Origin: Meconema thalassinum
Taxonomy: Eukaryota > Arthropoda > Insecta > Orthoptera > Tettigoniidae
Direction: 5' to 3'
Assembly: GCA_946902985.2 (NCBI GenBank)
Contig: OX336399.1
Span: 165,460,911-165,524,910, forward strand
DNA length: 64,000 bases
Shown here: positions 25,819 through 36,421 of the stretch, one piece after another
Position numbering within the stretch: position 1 is the first letter of the stretch
How the letters are laid out: each line of letters opens with the position of its first letter
The notes under the pieces: generated by a model
Told to the model about the DNA's origin: nothing
Databases searched by the model: none
Seen by the model: the letters and a program-made list of their open reading frames with translations, nothing else
Made by a program: the position numbers and the translations under genes

Positions 25819-28800
25819 TACATATATACATAAACTAGCAGAAGTACCCAATCTTCGAACGGTCTTCGGTATTAATAACCAGACGTAATCAATTGAGCTA
25901 CTGTTGCAATGGTTAGAGACTAGGAACCTGTTTCTCGACAAAGAAAAGTGATTAGTTAAAATATGCTCTGTAACTAAATTTACCTAACGTGTACTTCCGG
26001 ACGTGAAAAAAAAAAGAAAACCTCGTAGACGAAACGCAATACACGTCAAATAAAACTGACCTTCACTGTTGTGTCAAGTCCCCATCCAGAGGAAGACCCC
26101 TTTAATAATTTATAAAGGCTTGTGGTGCATGAAAATTCAGGTTTTTTAGACTCCAATGGCCCCAATTCCTAAAAGAAAAAAAGAAAAAAAACAACTGTAT
26201 TTCAATTCAGGAATTTTTGAAAATAATGTTTCTGTTTGGAGAAATAATAGACCTTCTGTACGACATAACGCACATTTAAGTCGTGTGAAAAAAATCTAGG
26301 GTACCCCTTGACCCCTTAAACGCAGTGATGAATTTTACAGTTTTAGTTGATTCCGTAATAACCTTATAGCCATTTCCAAACATTCACAGAAATTTAATAA
26401 ATGGAGTGGCTTTACTTCTTACAGAAATAGATGGAAAGTTGGATGTCACCTTTTCAGATATTGTTGTCATGGTTACTGGCTTGCATTCCTTCATTAGTTT
26501 ATTAAATGAAATTAGTTTTCTGGGAATATCTCAGAAACTGTTGGTTTTAGAGCCTTAAAATGTACTTTTCGGGGACCCTTTACTGCTATTTAGGGGCACC
26601 GAGTTTTGTTTCTGACACCAAGGGGCTGAAAATAAGCTTTGTCTCGTCGTTGTAGGCCGTAGTATAATAATAATAATAATAATTATAATAATAATATGAA
26701 AATATATGAATAGGGATATAATAGACCTTCCGTACCACACCCGCACGTGTAAATCGCGTGAAAAAAATCTAGAGTACACCTTGACCCCCTTAAGCAGATT
26801 ATATGACATTGATGAATTTTACAGCTTAATTTGGTTCCGTTATAACCTTATAGCCGTTTGCAAACTATCTCAGTAATGTAATAAATGGAACTGTATTTCG
26901 TCTTACAGCAATAGATGGACCTGTGAGATTCCGTTGCCATGGTAACCGGCTTGCATTCTTTCGTTATTGTATTAAATGAAATTAGTTTTCTGGAAATATC
27001 TCAAAAACTGTTGGTTTTAGGGCCTTAAAATGTGGCTTAGGGCCCCCGAGTTTCGTTTCTCACATTGAGGGGCTGAAAATGAGCTTTGTCTCGCCCGTCT
27101 ACGCCTATTTCAGCAAGTGTTTTAAGGGGGTAGGCCCCCTTTTATTGGAGCTACAGAGAAGAGTTACATCAATGATTAGTGTCGTGCCTCTGAAGGATAT
27201 CTGTACCAAATTTTACGTTGATCCACCCAGCCGTTCTCGAGTTATAAGGGAACATACTTGTCCACAGACAAACAGACATCTGTCATAAAACAGTCTGAAA
27301 CGCGTAAATAACGCAAATTTCCGTAGAAATTCTGAAAAAAACAGACAAACTTTCATTCTTATATATAGAGAGAGATTATATATAAACTTCTGAACTGACG
27401 GTGGTTTTGGGGTCTGGGGGATGTGAAATGCGAAGATATGTCGAAATTTTCCGGAAGTCGAAACATGGTATCCATTGCAATAGTTAGCTTTCTAATGAAA
27501 TCTACCTAAAATGGGAAAAAGACCGCCTTCCGGATGATATTGAAATACAAGAGTTGTAATTAATCTTGACAATTCCCATTCATTAAAAATTGTTGACGAT
27601 ATTTTTGGTGATGAATTGCAAAATAACCTGAACCAATGTATAGTTGTAAGCAGACAAAGAAAACTTTAAAATAACCTAAAAATTAAAAAAAAACAACTTA
27701 TAGCTGCTATTGGAGGTCCAAAGCCCTCATGAGAAAAGCTGATAGAAATTTTATTTCATGACCTCTTAATACCATTTGCTTGAATAAATGAAGATAATCA
27801 AAAGTTAATCGTAAATAGTGAAGGAATCTGCCCATGCAATTTCGAGCGAGGCGCGGCATGCCACGCGGAAGTGAGCCGTCACGGCAACGCTGTGCAACTT
27901 TCACCGCATCGACTAGCAGCTGAGCCATTATTTTGGCAACTCTGTCATATATGGCCTCCTGGAAATTAAACTAAAATAGTATTATCTTCATATGTGCCAA
28001 TTTTGGAATAGCTCCCATGTATACATTCCAAGATATCCAACATGGAGCTCAAATTTCTAGTGCGTTTATTAGCAGTTGGTAGCACTGACATCTTTTTCAA
28101 ATATGGACCTGAGATATTCCGGTATAAAAATTTACTCATTCTAAATTTGGTTTCGATTGCTGCAGCCTTTTAGGAGTTGATAGAGGGGGACACACACACA
28201 CAGCCATCCAGCCAGACAGACAGAAGGACAGACCGACAGACAGACACATTTTCCCGGATCGATCTCATAAGTCTACTTTTTCCTCATTTTTGCAAAGTGT
28301 GAAAAGTAGGCTAAAAATTAATGTGATCTCGTCAATGGCGTTGTCTTGGCAACCTCTGATAGCTCATCCATCATCAATTTAGAAGCGTTGTCATGGTAAC
28401 CTCTGATAGCACTTGGCATTTTCTTTAATTCCGAAATCATTTTTCTCATCCTTTGGCGTAATGGTGGGTCATATCAAAAATTCTTTCAGACAAACGTTTT
28501 AGGTATTTATTAGGGGAATATTTTCCATTTTGTACGGTTTTGATATTGTGCCTATTAAGAGAGATATGATTAATGTTTCCCGAAAAAAACATTTTTTTCA
28601 CCCCTTTGGTCAATGGTTGGTGCTATCAAAAAACTTATTTGACATACGTTTTGGCAATTATCCCACACATATTATGAACTTTGAATGGATTCGATATTTC
28701 ACGTATTAAGAGAGTTATAGCGAAATTTCACTTTTTCGAAAAAAAAGCCCCCCATTTTCAACCCCTTCGACCGATTTTGCCCATTAACGAACTCGACCGA

Positions 28801-30898
28801 GATTTTAATGGGATACTTATTATGTAAAAAATTCAAACTAATTGGGGCAAAATTACGGCAGTTATCGTGTCCACAAGAAAGTGATATATATATATAGATA
28901 CATATATACATATATACATAAACTAGCAGAAGTACCCAATCTTCGAACGGTCTTCGGTATTAATAACCAGACGTAATCAATTGAGCTACTGTTGCAATGG
29001 TTAGAGACTAGGAACCTGTTTCTCGACAAAGAAAAGTGATTAGTTAAAATATGCTCTGTAACTAAATTTACCTAACGTGTACTTCCGGACGTGAAAAAAA
29101 AAAAGAAAACCTCGTAGACGAAACGCAATACACGTCAAATAAAACTGACCTTCACTGTTGTGTCAAGTCCCCATCCAGAGGAAGACCCCTTTAATAATTT
29201 ATAAAGGCTTGTGGTGCATGAAAATTCAGGTTTTTTAGACTCCAATGGCCCCAATTCCTAAAAGAAAAAAAGAAAAAAACCAACTGTATTTCAATTCAGG
29301 AATTTTTGAAAATAATGTTTCTGTTTGGAGAAATAATAGACCTTCTGTACGACATAACGCACATTTAAGTCGTGTGAAAAAAATCTAGGGTACCCCTTGA
29401 CCCCTTAAACGCAGTGATGAATTTTACAGTTTTAGTTGATTCCGTAATAACCTTATAGCCATTTCCAAACATTCACAGAAATTTAATAAATGGAGTGGCT
29501 TTACTTCTTACAGAAATAGATGGAAAGTTGGATGTCACCTTTTCAGATATTGTTGTCATGGTTACTGGCTTGCATTCCTTCATTAGTTTATTAAATGAAA
29601 TTAGTTTTCTGGGAATATCTCAGAAACTGTTGGTTTTAGAGCCTTAAAATGTACTTTTCGGGGACCCTTTACTGCTATTTAGGGGCACCGAGTTTTGTTT
29701 CTGACACCAAGGGGCTGAAAATAAGCTTTGTCTCGTCGTTGTAGGCCGTAGTATAATAATAATAATAATAATTATAATAATAATATGAAAATATATGAAT
29801 AGGGATATAATAGACCTTCCGTACCACACCCGCACGTGTAAATCGCGTGAAAAAAATCTAGAGTACACCTTGACCCCCTTAAGCAGATTATATGACATTG
29901 ATGAATTTTACAGCTTAATTTGGTTCCGTTATAACCTTATAGCCGTTTGCAAACTATCTCAGTAATGTAATAAATGGAACTGTATTTCGTCTTACAGCAA
30001 TAGATGGACCTGTGAGATTCCGTTGCCATGGTAACCGGCTTGCATTCTTTCGTTATTGTATTAAATGAAATTAGTTTTCTGGAAATATCTCAAAAACTGT
30101 TGGTTTTAGGGCCTTAAAATGTGGCTTAGGGCCCCCGAGTTTCGTTTCTCACATTGAGGGGCTGAAAATGAGCTTTGTCTCGCCCGTCTACGCCTATTTC
30201 AGCAAGTGTTTTAAGGGGGTAGGCCCCCTTTTATTGGAGCTACAGAGAAGAGTTACATCAATGATTAGTGTCGTGCCTCTGAAGGATATCTGTACCAAAT
30301 TTTACGTTGATCCACCCAGCCGTTCTCGAGTTATAAGGGAACATACTTGTCCACAGACAAACAGACATCTGTCATAAAACAGTCTGAAACGCGTAAATAA
30401 CGCAAATTTCCGTAGAAATTCTGAAAAAAAAACCAGACAAACTTTCATTCTTATATATAGAGAGAGATTATATATAAACTTCTGAACTGACGGTGGTTTT
30501 GGGGTCTGGGGGATGTGAAATGCGAAGATATGTCGAAATTTTCCGGAAGTCGAAACATGGTATCCATTGAAATAGTTAGCTTTCTAATGAAATCTACCTA
30601 AAATGGGAAAAAGACCGCCTTCCGGATGATATTGAAATACAAGAGTTGTAATTAATCTTGACAATTCCCATTCATTAAAAATTGTTGACGATATTTTTGG
30701 TGATGAATTGCAAAATAACCTGAACCAATGTATAGTTGTAAGCAGACAAAGAAAACTTTAAAATAACCTAAAAATTAAAAAAAAACAACTTATAGCTGCT
30801 ATTGGAGGTCCAAAGCCCTCATGAGAAAAGCTGATAGAAATTTTATTTCATGACCTCTTAATACCATTTGCTTGAATAAATGAAGATAATCAAAAGTT

Positions 30899-31527
30899 AA
30901 TCGTAAATAGTGAAGGAATCTGCCCATGCAATTTCGAGCGAGGCGCGGCATGCCACGCGGAAGTGAGCCGTCACGGCAACGCTGTGCAACTTTCACCGCA
31001 TCGACTAGCAGCTGAGCCATGACATTTTATCACGTACAAATACAAACCGATATAAAATTAGTGAACTCATTTGCGTATTTTACAGTTATACAGCATAACC
31101 CTTTGTTATATACGGATTACAACGCGACTAAGAACGCAATTTTCAACCACCACGAGCCGAGAAAAAGTTACCTTACATAGGTGATAACAACTTTGTTTCT
31201 TGGACACGCAACATTTTGAAATTTATAAACTAGTTTTAGAACATTCTAATGTATACTGTGTTAAAATTTGGATTCGATCTGATGACGGGTTTTTTAGAAA
31301 ATGATTCTTAAAATTGACGCATGGTTGAAACACGCTCAAAAACGGGTTCGTTTTGTGTTCCAACTGCGATAAAAAATATTAAAATATAAATTAAAAATGC
31401 CAAACCTACATGAACTAACGTAAAATTGAACGATGAAGATGATGATGTTATTGGATGTTATGTAGGCCTATTAGTTACTTCACAAACAACCTTCAAACTC
31501 GAGTGCACATAATATTTTGGTCGACAG
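30899..31527 (-). repeat. Inverted copy of the TIR element end (right arm)
   Basis: This segment is the reverse complement of 1975-2606 with high identity. It carries the outer sequence GGTCGACAG followed by TA (31528-31529) and the ATG block (31020-30899). It connects seamlessly to the last array unit, so the array lies inside or beside a copy of this DNA element. The two arms enclose about 29.5 kb. Confidence 0.85.
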
Positions 31528-31616
31528 TAGTGTTCTACTCGAGCTGTCAGCGTGCGGAACGTGAGGACAACAGAGCAATGTGAGAGCACCAAGGGGATGT
31601 CACGTGACATAAATCT

Positions 31617-31982
31617 GACTTTGGCTTCGGTGGCGTAGTTGGTAGCATGCTGAGCTTCTATGCCCATGATCGCGGGTTCAAACCCGGCCGAAGCCGTCGG
31701 ATTTTTTATGAGCGTTAAAATCCCTCAGTATGTCTTCCTTCGGAGGGGAAGTAAAGCCGGCGGTCCCATGTCATGTTAAAAAACCTTCCACTAATTACAC
31801 CTGTGTGAAGCTAAATTGTATAGGTTAAGAATGTGAACAACGCTCTTAGGTTCCTACGTTCGTTGCCAAGAGCCGACTGCAGTGCCGTCTAGTAGCTAAG
31901 TTCTGAACTAGGTCTAGTAGTCGTTGACGGTGACGTTTGGCGGCAAAAGTAGGAACTATTTGAAAAATTCAAAGTTGCAGTC
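31617..31982 (+). mobile_element. tRNA-derived SINE (family 3), plus strand
   Basis: The head is strongly tRNA-like: A-box TGGCGTAGTTGG at 31631-31642, B-box GGGTTCAAACCC at 31674-31685 and a 7-bp acceptor-like pairing GGCTTCG/CGAAGCC. One extra base between acceptor and D-arm argues against a working tRNA. The body marker CCTTCGGAGGGGAAG follows. The copy is interrupted by, or ends at, the oppositely oriented SINE starting at 31995. Confidence 0.8.
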
Positions 31983-31994
31983 CTTACTTGAATT

Positions 31995-32427
31995 TATTTA
32001 TTATTTATTTATCGTATGGCTTTTAGTGCCGGGAGTGTCCGAGGACATGTTCGGCTCGCCTGAGTCTGTAGCTGCTTCCAGCGGATACCCTAAAGGGTGA
32101 GCTACCAGTTCCGTTCAATTTCAAGTAGTTCCAACTTTCGCCACCAGATATCAATGATACCTAGTGGTGAACGTTGGAACTTGGATAGAGCGTTCTGATG
32201 AAATCTAACCTAACAAATTTTGCTTTACACAAGTTTAGTCTGTGAAAGGATCTTTTACATGCCATAAATCTATGACATGGGACCGCCAGCTTTACTTCCC
32301 CTCCGAAGGAAGGCATACTGAAGGATTTTTAACGCTCTTAAAAATTCCGACGAATTTGGCAGGGTTTGAACCCGCTATCTTGGGCATAGCAGTTCAGCAT
32401 GCTACCGACTACGCCACTGAAGCCGCT
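31995..32427 (-). mobile_element. Full-length tRNA-derived SINE (family 3), minus strand
   Basis: The copy is flanked by a perfect 12-bp target duplication, CTTACTTGAATT at 31983-31994 and 32428-32439. On the minus strand it runs from the tRNA-like head (A-box CAGTGGCGTAGTCGG, B-box GGGTTCAAACCC) through the shared body to a TAAATAA-type tail. At ~433 bp it gives the full length of the family. It sits tail-to-tail with the previous SINE. Confidence 0.85.
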
Positions 32428-32439
32428 CTTACTTGAATT

Positions 32440-32600
32440 AAAGAACAGATACACACACTAATACCGTCATCACAATTAACACCGGTTATCAGACAGATTC
32501 TACACACACCCAAAGTACACGGGGCTACATGACCGCGTTGTCGCAGCCACTAAACTGAGGAACCGACCAACCAACCAACCAGCCAACCAGACTCGCTCAA
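32440..32600 (+). repeat. SINE 3' module with ACCA-rich tail
   Basis: The block matches 541-660 and the inverse of 5343-5463, and ends in an 'accaaccaacc' tract (about 32563-32590). No head is attached. Confidence 0.6.
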
Positions 32601-32754
32601 AAGTTCTCACAGGAATACAATTAGACAAGAATGGCCGGCCCATTTATACCTGGGTGTATATAGCATTTTTCTGACAGCCTATGTTATTATTGAACGCCGT
32701 TCTTTTCATGGCTACAGTGGAGTTAATGCTACTACTGTATTGTCTACCCCTTAT

Positions 32755-33065
32755 TATTGTCGGCGATGAAATGTGATGAAATTCTATGTGGCGGATGGAT
32801 TTTATGGCCGGATGCCCTTCCTAACCTCATGACAGGAGTTAGTGAGAGATGGATGAATGAAACTGGGCAAGGATGTGGAAGGAAGCGGCCGTGGCCTGTT
32901 AGAAGGTACGCTGCTAGCATTTGCTTGGAGTTGAAAATCGGAAACTACGGAAAACCATTTCAAGAACGGCCAACGGTGTGACTTGAACCCACGTGTCCAG
33001 AGAGAGCTTGGCCCCGTGTTCTAGCGCTGCGCGTCAGCGAGCGTAGCTACCGCTGTCGGTCATAT
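32755..33065 (-). mobile_element. tRNA-derived SINE (family 4)
   Basis: On the minus strand the head has a B-box-like GTGGGTTCAAGTCAC near 32990-32976. The body includes GGCCACGGCCGCTTCCTTCC (around 32900-32881) and ends near 32755 in a TAATAA-like tail. This body type is common in insect SINEs. Confidence 0.7.
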
Positions 33066-33084
33066 ACTAGACTAATAATAATAA

Positions 33085-33260
33085 TATTCTGTTGGAAGCC
33101 ACTTTTTAGTGTTGCCTTAGTAATCAAAATTTTATGTTTTCCGTCGGTCAACACGATTGTACCCAATTTTAATGGGTGGTTGCCTAATCACGACATGACA
33201 TGAGCTGACCAGTTTCGGTTGTCAAGCGATCATCTTCAGAACCTTTACAATTGGAAGATC
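33085..33260 (-). mobile_element. Penelope-like element 3' end fragment
   Basis: The sequence is the reverse complement of the 3' UTR of the Penelope-like element at 52501-54384, including the terminal 'ttttgatta' segment. No coding part remains. Confidence 0.7.
33203..33243 (-). ncRNA. Hammerhead-ribozyme-like motif (copy 2)
   Basis: On the minus strand: stem I GGTT (33243-33240), core CTGAAGA (33239-33233), a variable stem II, GAAAC (33216-33212), GTC (33209-33207) and AGCT (33206-33203), which closes stem I with wobble pairs. Stem II is poorly paired here. The layout matches the minimal hammerheads known from Penelope-like elements. Confidence 0.5.
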
Positions 33261-33404
33261 AATTACCACTTGAGTATCGTAATAAGAAATCACATATAAC
33301 TAACACATCTTGTCTAGTTGTGCTAGTTTAAGTGTATATACTGTAAATACAATCACCCATACTTGTACACATAGATTTATTATGACGCAAAACCATTAAC
33401 AATA

Positions 33405-34168
33405 TTGGAAAATGCTTAAAGACACCACGTACTCTTGGGCATATGAATTGTCCACATTAGCTGGCATCATTCTTGAAACATGTAAAAAACAATATATTAT
33501 GAGCTAATTATGGCCATGAAATGCTACTTTGCTTACATAGAATCTGAGAAATGGGTATGAATTTTGACGTAGAAATTTTCCGAAAATAAAATGTATTACT
33601 TCTTCAGGCTCACATTCCTCACTTGTTTACCGATCAAATACTCTCACATTTTGTTCACAAACTGGGAATGGATAATGACCGACGAGTAACCACTTTCTTA
33701 AATCGTTATTGGGTTAGAATGTAAGAAAAAAAAAATCCAAGAATTATTTTGTATTTGTTTTTTTATAAATTGAAAATAAAGTGTTTGTTGAGAGTTTTCT
33801 TTCTTACATTCTAACCCATTAATAATTAAAATTAGTGGTAACTCGTCTGTCATTATACATTTCCAGTTTGTGGACAAAATGTGAGAGTATTTCATAGGCA
33901 AACAAGTGAGGAATGTGTACCTGAAATAAGTAATACAATTTCTTTCCCTGAAAATTTCTATGTTAATTCGTACTCATTTCACACATTCTATAAAAGCAAA
34001 GTAGCATTTCATAGCCATAATCAGCTTATAATATACTGCTTTTTACATGATAGAAGAATCATAGCTGTTCCTTTAGCATAAACCCAGAAAATGCATAGGC
34101 TAGCATAATGATGCCAGCTAATGTGGACAATTCATATGCCCGAGAGTGCGAGGTGTCCTTAATACTAC
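33405..34168. repeat. Long foldback (hairpin) element, arms ~350 bp
   Basis: The left arm (33405-33735) and right arm (33795-34168) are reverse complements over several landmarks: 'tagctggcatcat'/'atgatgccagcta', 'atgaaatgctactttgct'/'agcaaagtagcatttcat' and 'actctcacattttgt'/'acaaaatgtgagagt'. The loop is about 60 bases, centred near 33765. The arms are diverged but alignable throughout. No protein is encoded. A transcript would fold into a long hairpin RNA, the kind that feeds Dicer-2 in insects (inference). Confidence 0.8.
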
Positions 34169-34264
34169 GTATTAACTTCAAATCCAAAAATCAAAAATAG
34201 AGGTATTGTTTGGCTAATTGAATAGTTTTCTTAATTTAAATTGTAAGGACGTCCATTTCAAAAG

Positions 34265-34720
34265 TTTTTTTTCTTCTTCTTCTCCTTCTTCCTCTTCTTC
34301 TTCAATTCCCTTATGCCTTCAAGCGTCCAGGTAGCCTCGTTTGAGCCATTCCGCTCTATTTCTGCACATTCTCTTCATTTCCACAACAGTTTTGTCCCTT
34401 TATTGTCCCAATCTCCCAATCCTATTCTCCCATGTTAAGCGGGGTCTACCTCGTCCAGCTCCTCCTTCAACTCGCATTTCATGTATTTGTTTTACTTGTC
34501 TTCCTTCTTCCATTCTCGTAACATGTCCGTACCATCTCAACTGAAGTTCCTCAACCACTTCACCCATTGCTTTTTGTCCTCATTCCTCTCTAATTCTCTT
34601 ATTTCGAACTCGATCTCTTCTTGTCTTTCCTACTGCTCTCCTCAGAAACTTTATTTCTGTGGGAGTAATCCTACTTAGATGTTTATCTTGTAATGCCAAA
34701 CTCTCCATACCATACAGCGT
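34265..34720 (-). pseudogene. LINE C-terminal fragment with (GAA)n tail
   Basis: Reading the minus strand gives the C-terminal region of an RTE/Jockey-like RT polyprotein: LYGMESL, RITPTEIKFLRRAVGKT, LRWYGHVTRMEEGR and GRGRPRLTW. Several in-frame stops interrupt it. A GAA-rich tract (34266-34303) follows as the 3' tail. It is a 5'-truncated, dead copy unrelated to the LINE at 5819-9870. Confidence 0.7.
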
Positions 34721-34724
34721 AATC

Positions 34725-34900
34725 GTTTTTATGTTAATTTATATTGTAATTGTTTTCACATACTCTTAGCCTAATGTCTAATCAACAAGCTGAAGAAGGC
34801 CCATTGAAGGGCACAAAACGTGCTCCTACCGTACTATAAAGAAGTAAACCTATTTGTATTGACAGGTGTTCAAACGAATTTAATAGATTAAACGGCCTAA
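34725..34900 (+). mobile_element. Penelope-like 3' end fragment (second type)
   Basis: The stretch has CTGAAGA (34790-34796), a pairable AGGCCC...GGGC segment and AAAACGTGCTCC, a degenerate hammerhead-like core. It is a different subfamily from 33085-33260. No coding part remains. Confidence 0.45.
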
Positions 34901-35082
34901 GTGTAACTAAATTATATTTAATCATGTCTCCTCACTGAAAGTCAAGAACAACTGGGTATTCGAAATTGAACACGGCCTTCAAGAAATCAACGTAACAGAG
35001 AACAGGTCTTGCTTCAGATCGTTGGTGAACGAACATCACTTTGCTGAAAACCCCCGAATGAGAGCCGCCACTGTATAGAGAG
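34901..35082. other. Unassigned sequence before the polypurine tract
   Basis: No repeat or open frame recognised. Confidence 0.3.
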
Positions 35083-36421
35083 AGGGGAGGAACGATGGAT
35101 AGAAGGAGGGAGGGAGGGAGGGAGGGAAGGAAGGAGGGAGGGAGGGAGGGAAGGAAGGGGGGAGGGAAGGAGGGAGGGAGGCAAGGAAGGAAGGAAGGAG
35201 GGAAGGAAGGAAGGAAGGAGGGAGGGAAGGGAGGAAGGTGGGAGGGAAGGAAGGTAGGAGGGTGGGAAGGAAGAAGGGAGGGAAGGAAGGAAGGTGGGAA
35301 GGATGGAAGGAAGGAGGGAGGGAAGGAAGGGGGGAGGGAAGGAAGGGGGGAGGGAAGGAAGGTGGGAGGGATGGAAGGAAGGAGGGAGGGAATGAAGGAA
35401 GGAGGGTGGGAGGGAATGAAGGAAGGTGTGAGGGAAGGACGGGGGGAAGGAAGGAGGGAGGGAAGGAAGGAAGGAGGGAGGGAGGGAAGGGAGGAAGGAG
35501 GGAGGGAAGGGAGGACGGTGGGAGGGAAGGAAGGAGGGAGGGAAGGAGGGAAGGAAGGAGGGAGGGAAGGAAGGAGGGAGGGAAGGAAGGAAGGAGGGAG
35601 GAAATAATGCAGGAGGGAAGGAAGGAAGGAGGGGGGAATTGAAGGAAGGAAGGAGGGAGGGAAGGAAGGAAGGTGGGAGGGAAGGAAGAAAGGAAGGAGG
35701 GAGGGAAGGAAGGAGGGAGGGAAGGAAGGAAGGAGGGAGGTAGGGAAGGAAGGGGGAGGGAAGGAGGGAGAGAGGGAGGGATTGAAGGAAGGAAGGAGGG
35801 AGGGAAGGAAGGAAGGAGGAGGGAGGGATTGAAGGAGGGAAGGAGGGAAGGAGGGAGGGAAGGAAGGAAGGAAGGAAGGAAGGATGGATTGAAAGAAGGA
35901 GGGAGGGAAGGAAGGGGGAGGGAAGGAAGGGGGAGGGAAGGAAGGTGGGAGGGAAGGAAGGAGAGAGGGTGGGAATGAAGGAGGGAAGGAAGGAAGGAGG
36001 GAGGGAGGGGAGGAAGGTGGGAGGGAAGGATGGAAGGAGGGAGGGAGGGAAGGAAGGAGGGAGGAAAGACGGAAGGAAGGAGGGAGGGAAGGAAGGAGGG
36101 AGGGAGGGAAGGAAGGTGGGAGGGAAGGAAGGAAGGAGGGAGGGAAGGAAGGAAGGAGGGAGGGAGGGAATGAAAGAGGGAAGGAAGGAAGGAGGGAAGG
36201 AAGGAAGGAGGGAGGGAGGGAAGGAAGTTGGGAGGGAAGGAAGGAAGGAAGGAAGGAGGGAGGGAAGATAGGAAGGAGGGAGGGAAGGAAGGAAGGTGGG
36301 AGGGAAGGAAGGAGGGAGGAAAGAAGGAAGGAAGGAGGGAGGGAGGGAAGGATGGAGGGAGGAAAGAAGGAAGGAGGGAAGGAAGGCAGGAAGGAAGGAG
36401 GGAAGGAGGGAGGGAAGGAAA
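35083..36421. repeat. 1.34-kb polypurine (GGGA/GGAA)n tract
   Basis: The plus strand is almost purely A and G for ~1,340 bases, built of variable GGGA, GGAA and GGAAGGAA blocks with rare T or C. Long open frames through it on both strands (Lys-Glu-Gly-Arg on plus, Pro-Ser-Phe-Leu on minus) arise because the repeat excludes stop codons; they are not genes. Mirror-repeat purine tracts of this size can form triplex DNA. Confidence 0.95.

Larger units (their letters stand above)
10842..31020. repeat. Six-unit tandem array of a ~3.1-kb repeat (macrosatellite)
   Basis: The units are 10842-15494 (4,653 bp, or about 3,104 without the 11355-12903 insertion), 15495-18601 (3,107), 18602-21706 (3,105), 21707-24815 (3,109), 24816-27928 (3,113) and 27929-31020 (3,092). 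Each contains, in order, the 5' part of HINE-like copy 2, a (TA)n tract, an internal duplication of ~400 bp, an (AAT)n tract, a second element end with GACAAACAGAC, and an inverted 124-bp block starting at ATG. Single-base variants alternate between units (U2/U4 against U3/U5), so the array has a dimeric higher-order structure. The short frames of each unit recur because the units are near-identical. No coding function is apparent. Confidence 0.92.

Noticed and set aside
14114..30377. Short frames repeated in every array unit (for example MSYNLLKG..., MSFVSPVYAY..., MNGFDISRIK...)
   Set aside because: They recur only because the 3.1-kb units are near-identical. They include translated (TA)n or (AAT)n tracts and show no recognisable domain.
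12900..31020. CRISPR array
   Set aside because: Repeats are kilobase-sized and contiguous without spacers, and the sequence is eukaryotic.
31630..31692. Functional tRNA gene
   Set aside because: A- and B-boxes and an acceptor-like pairing are present, but there is an extra base near position 8, imperfect T-stem pairing and an attached SINE body repeated elsewhere.
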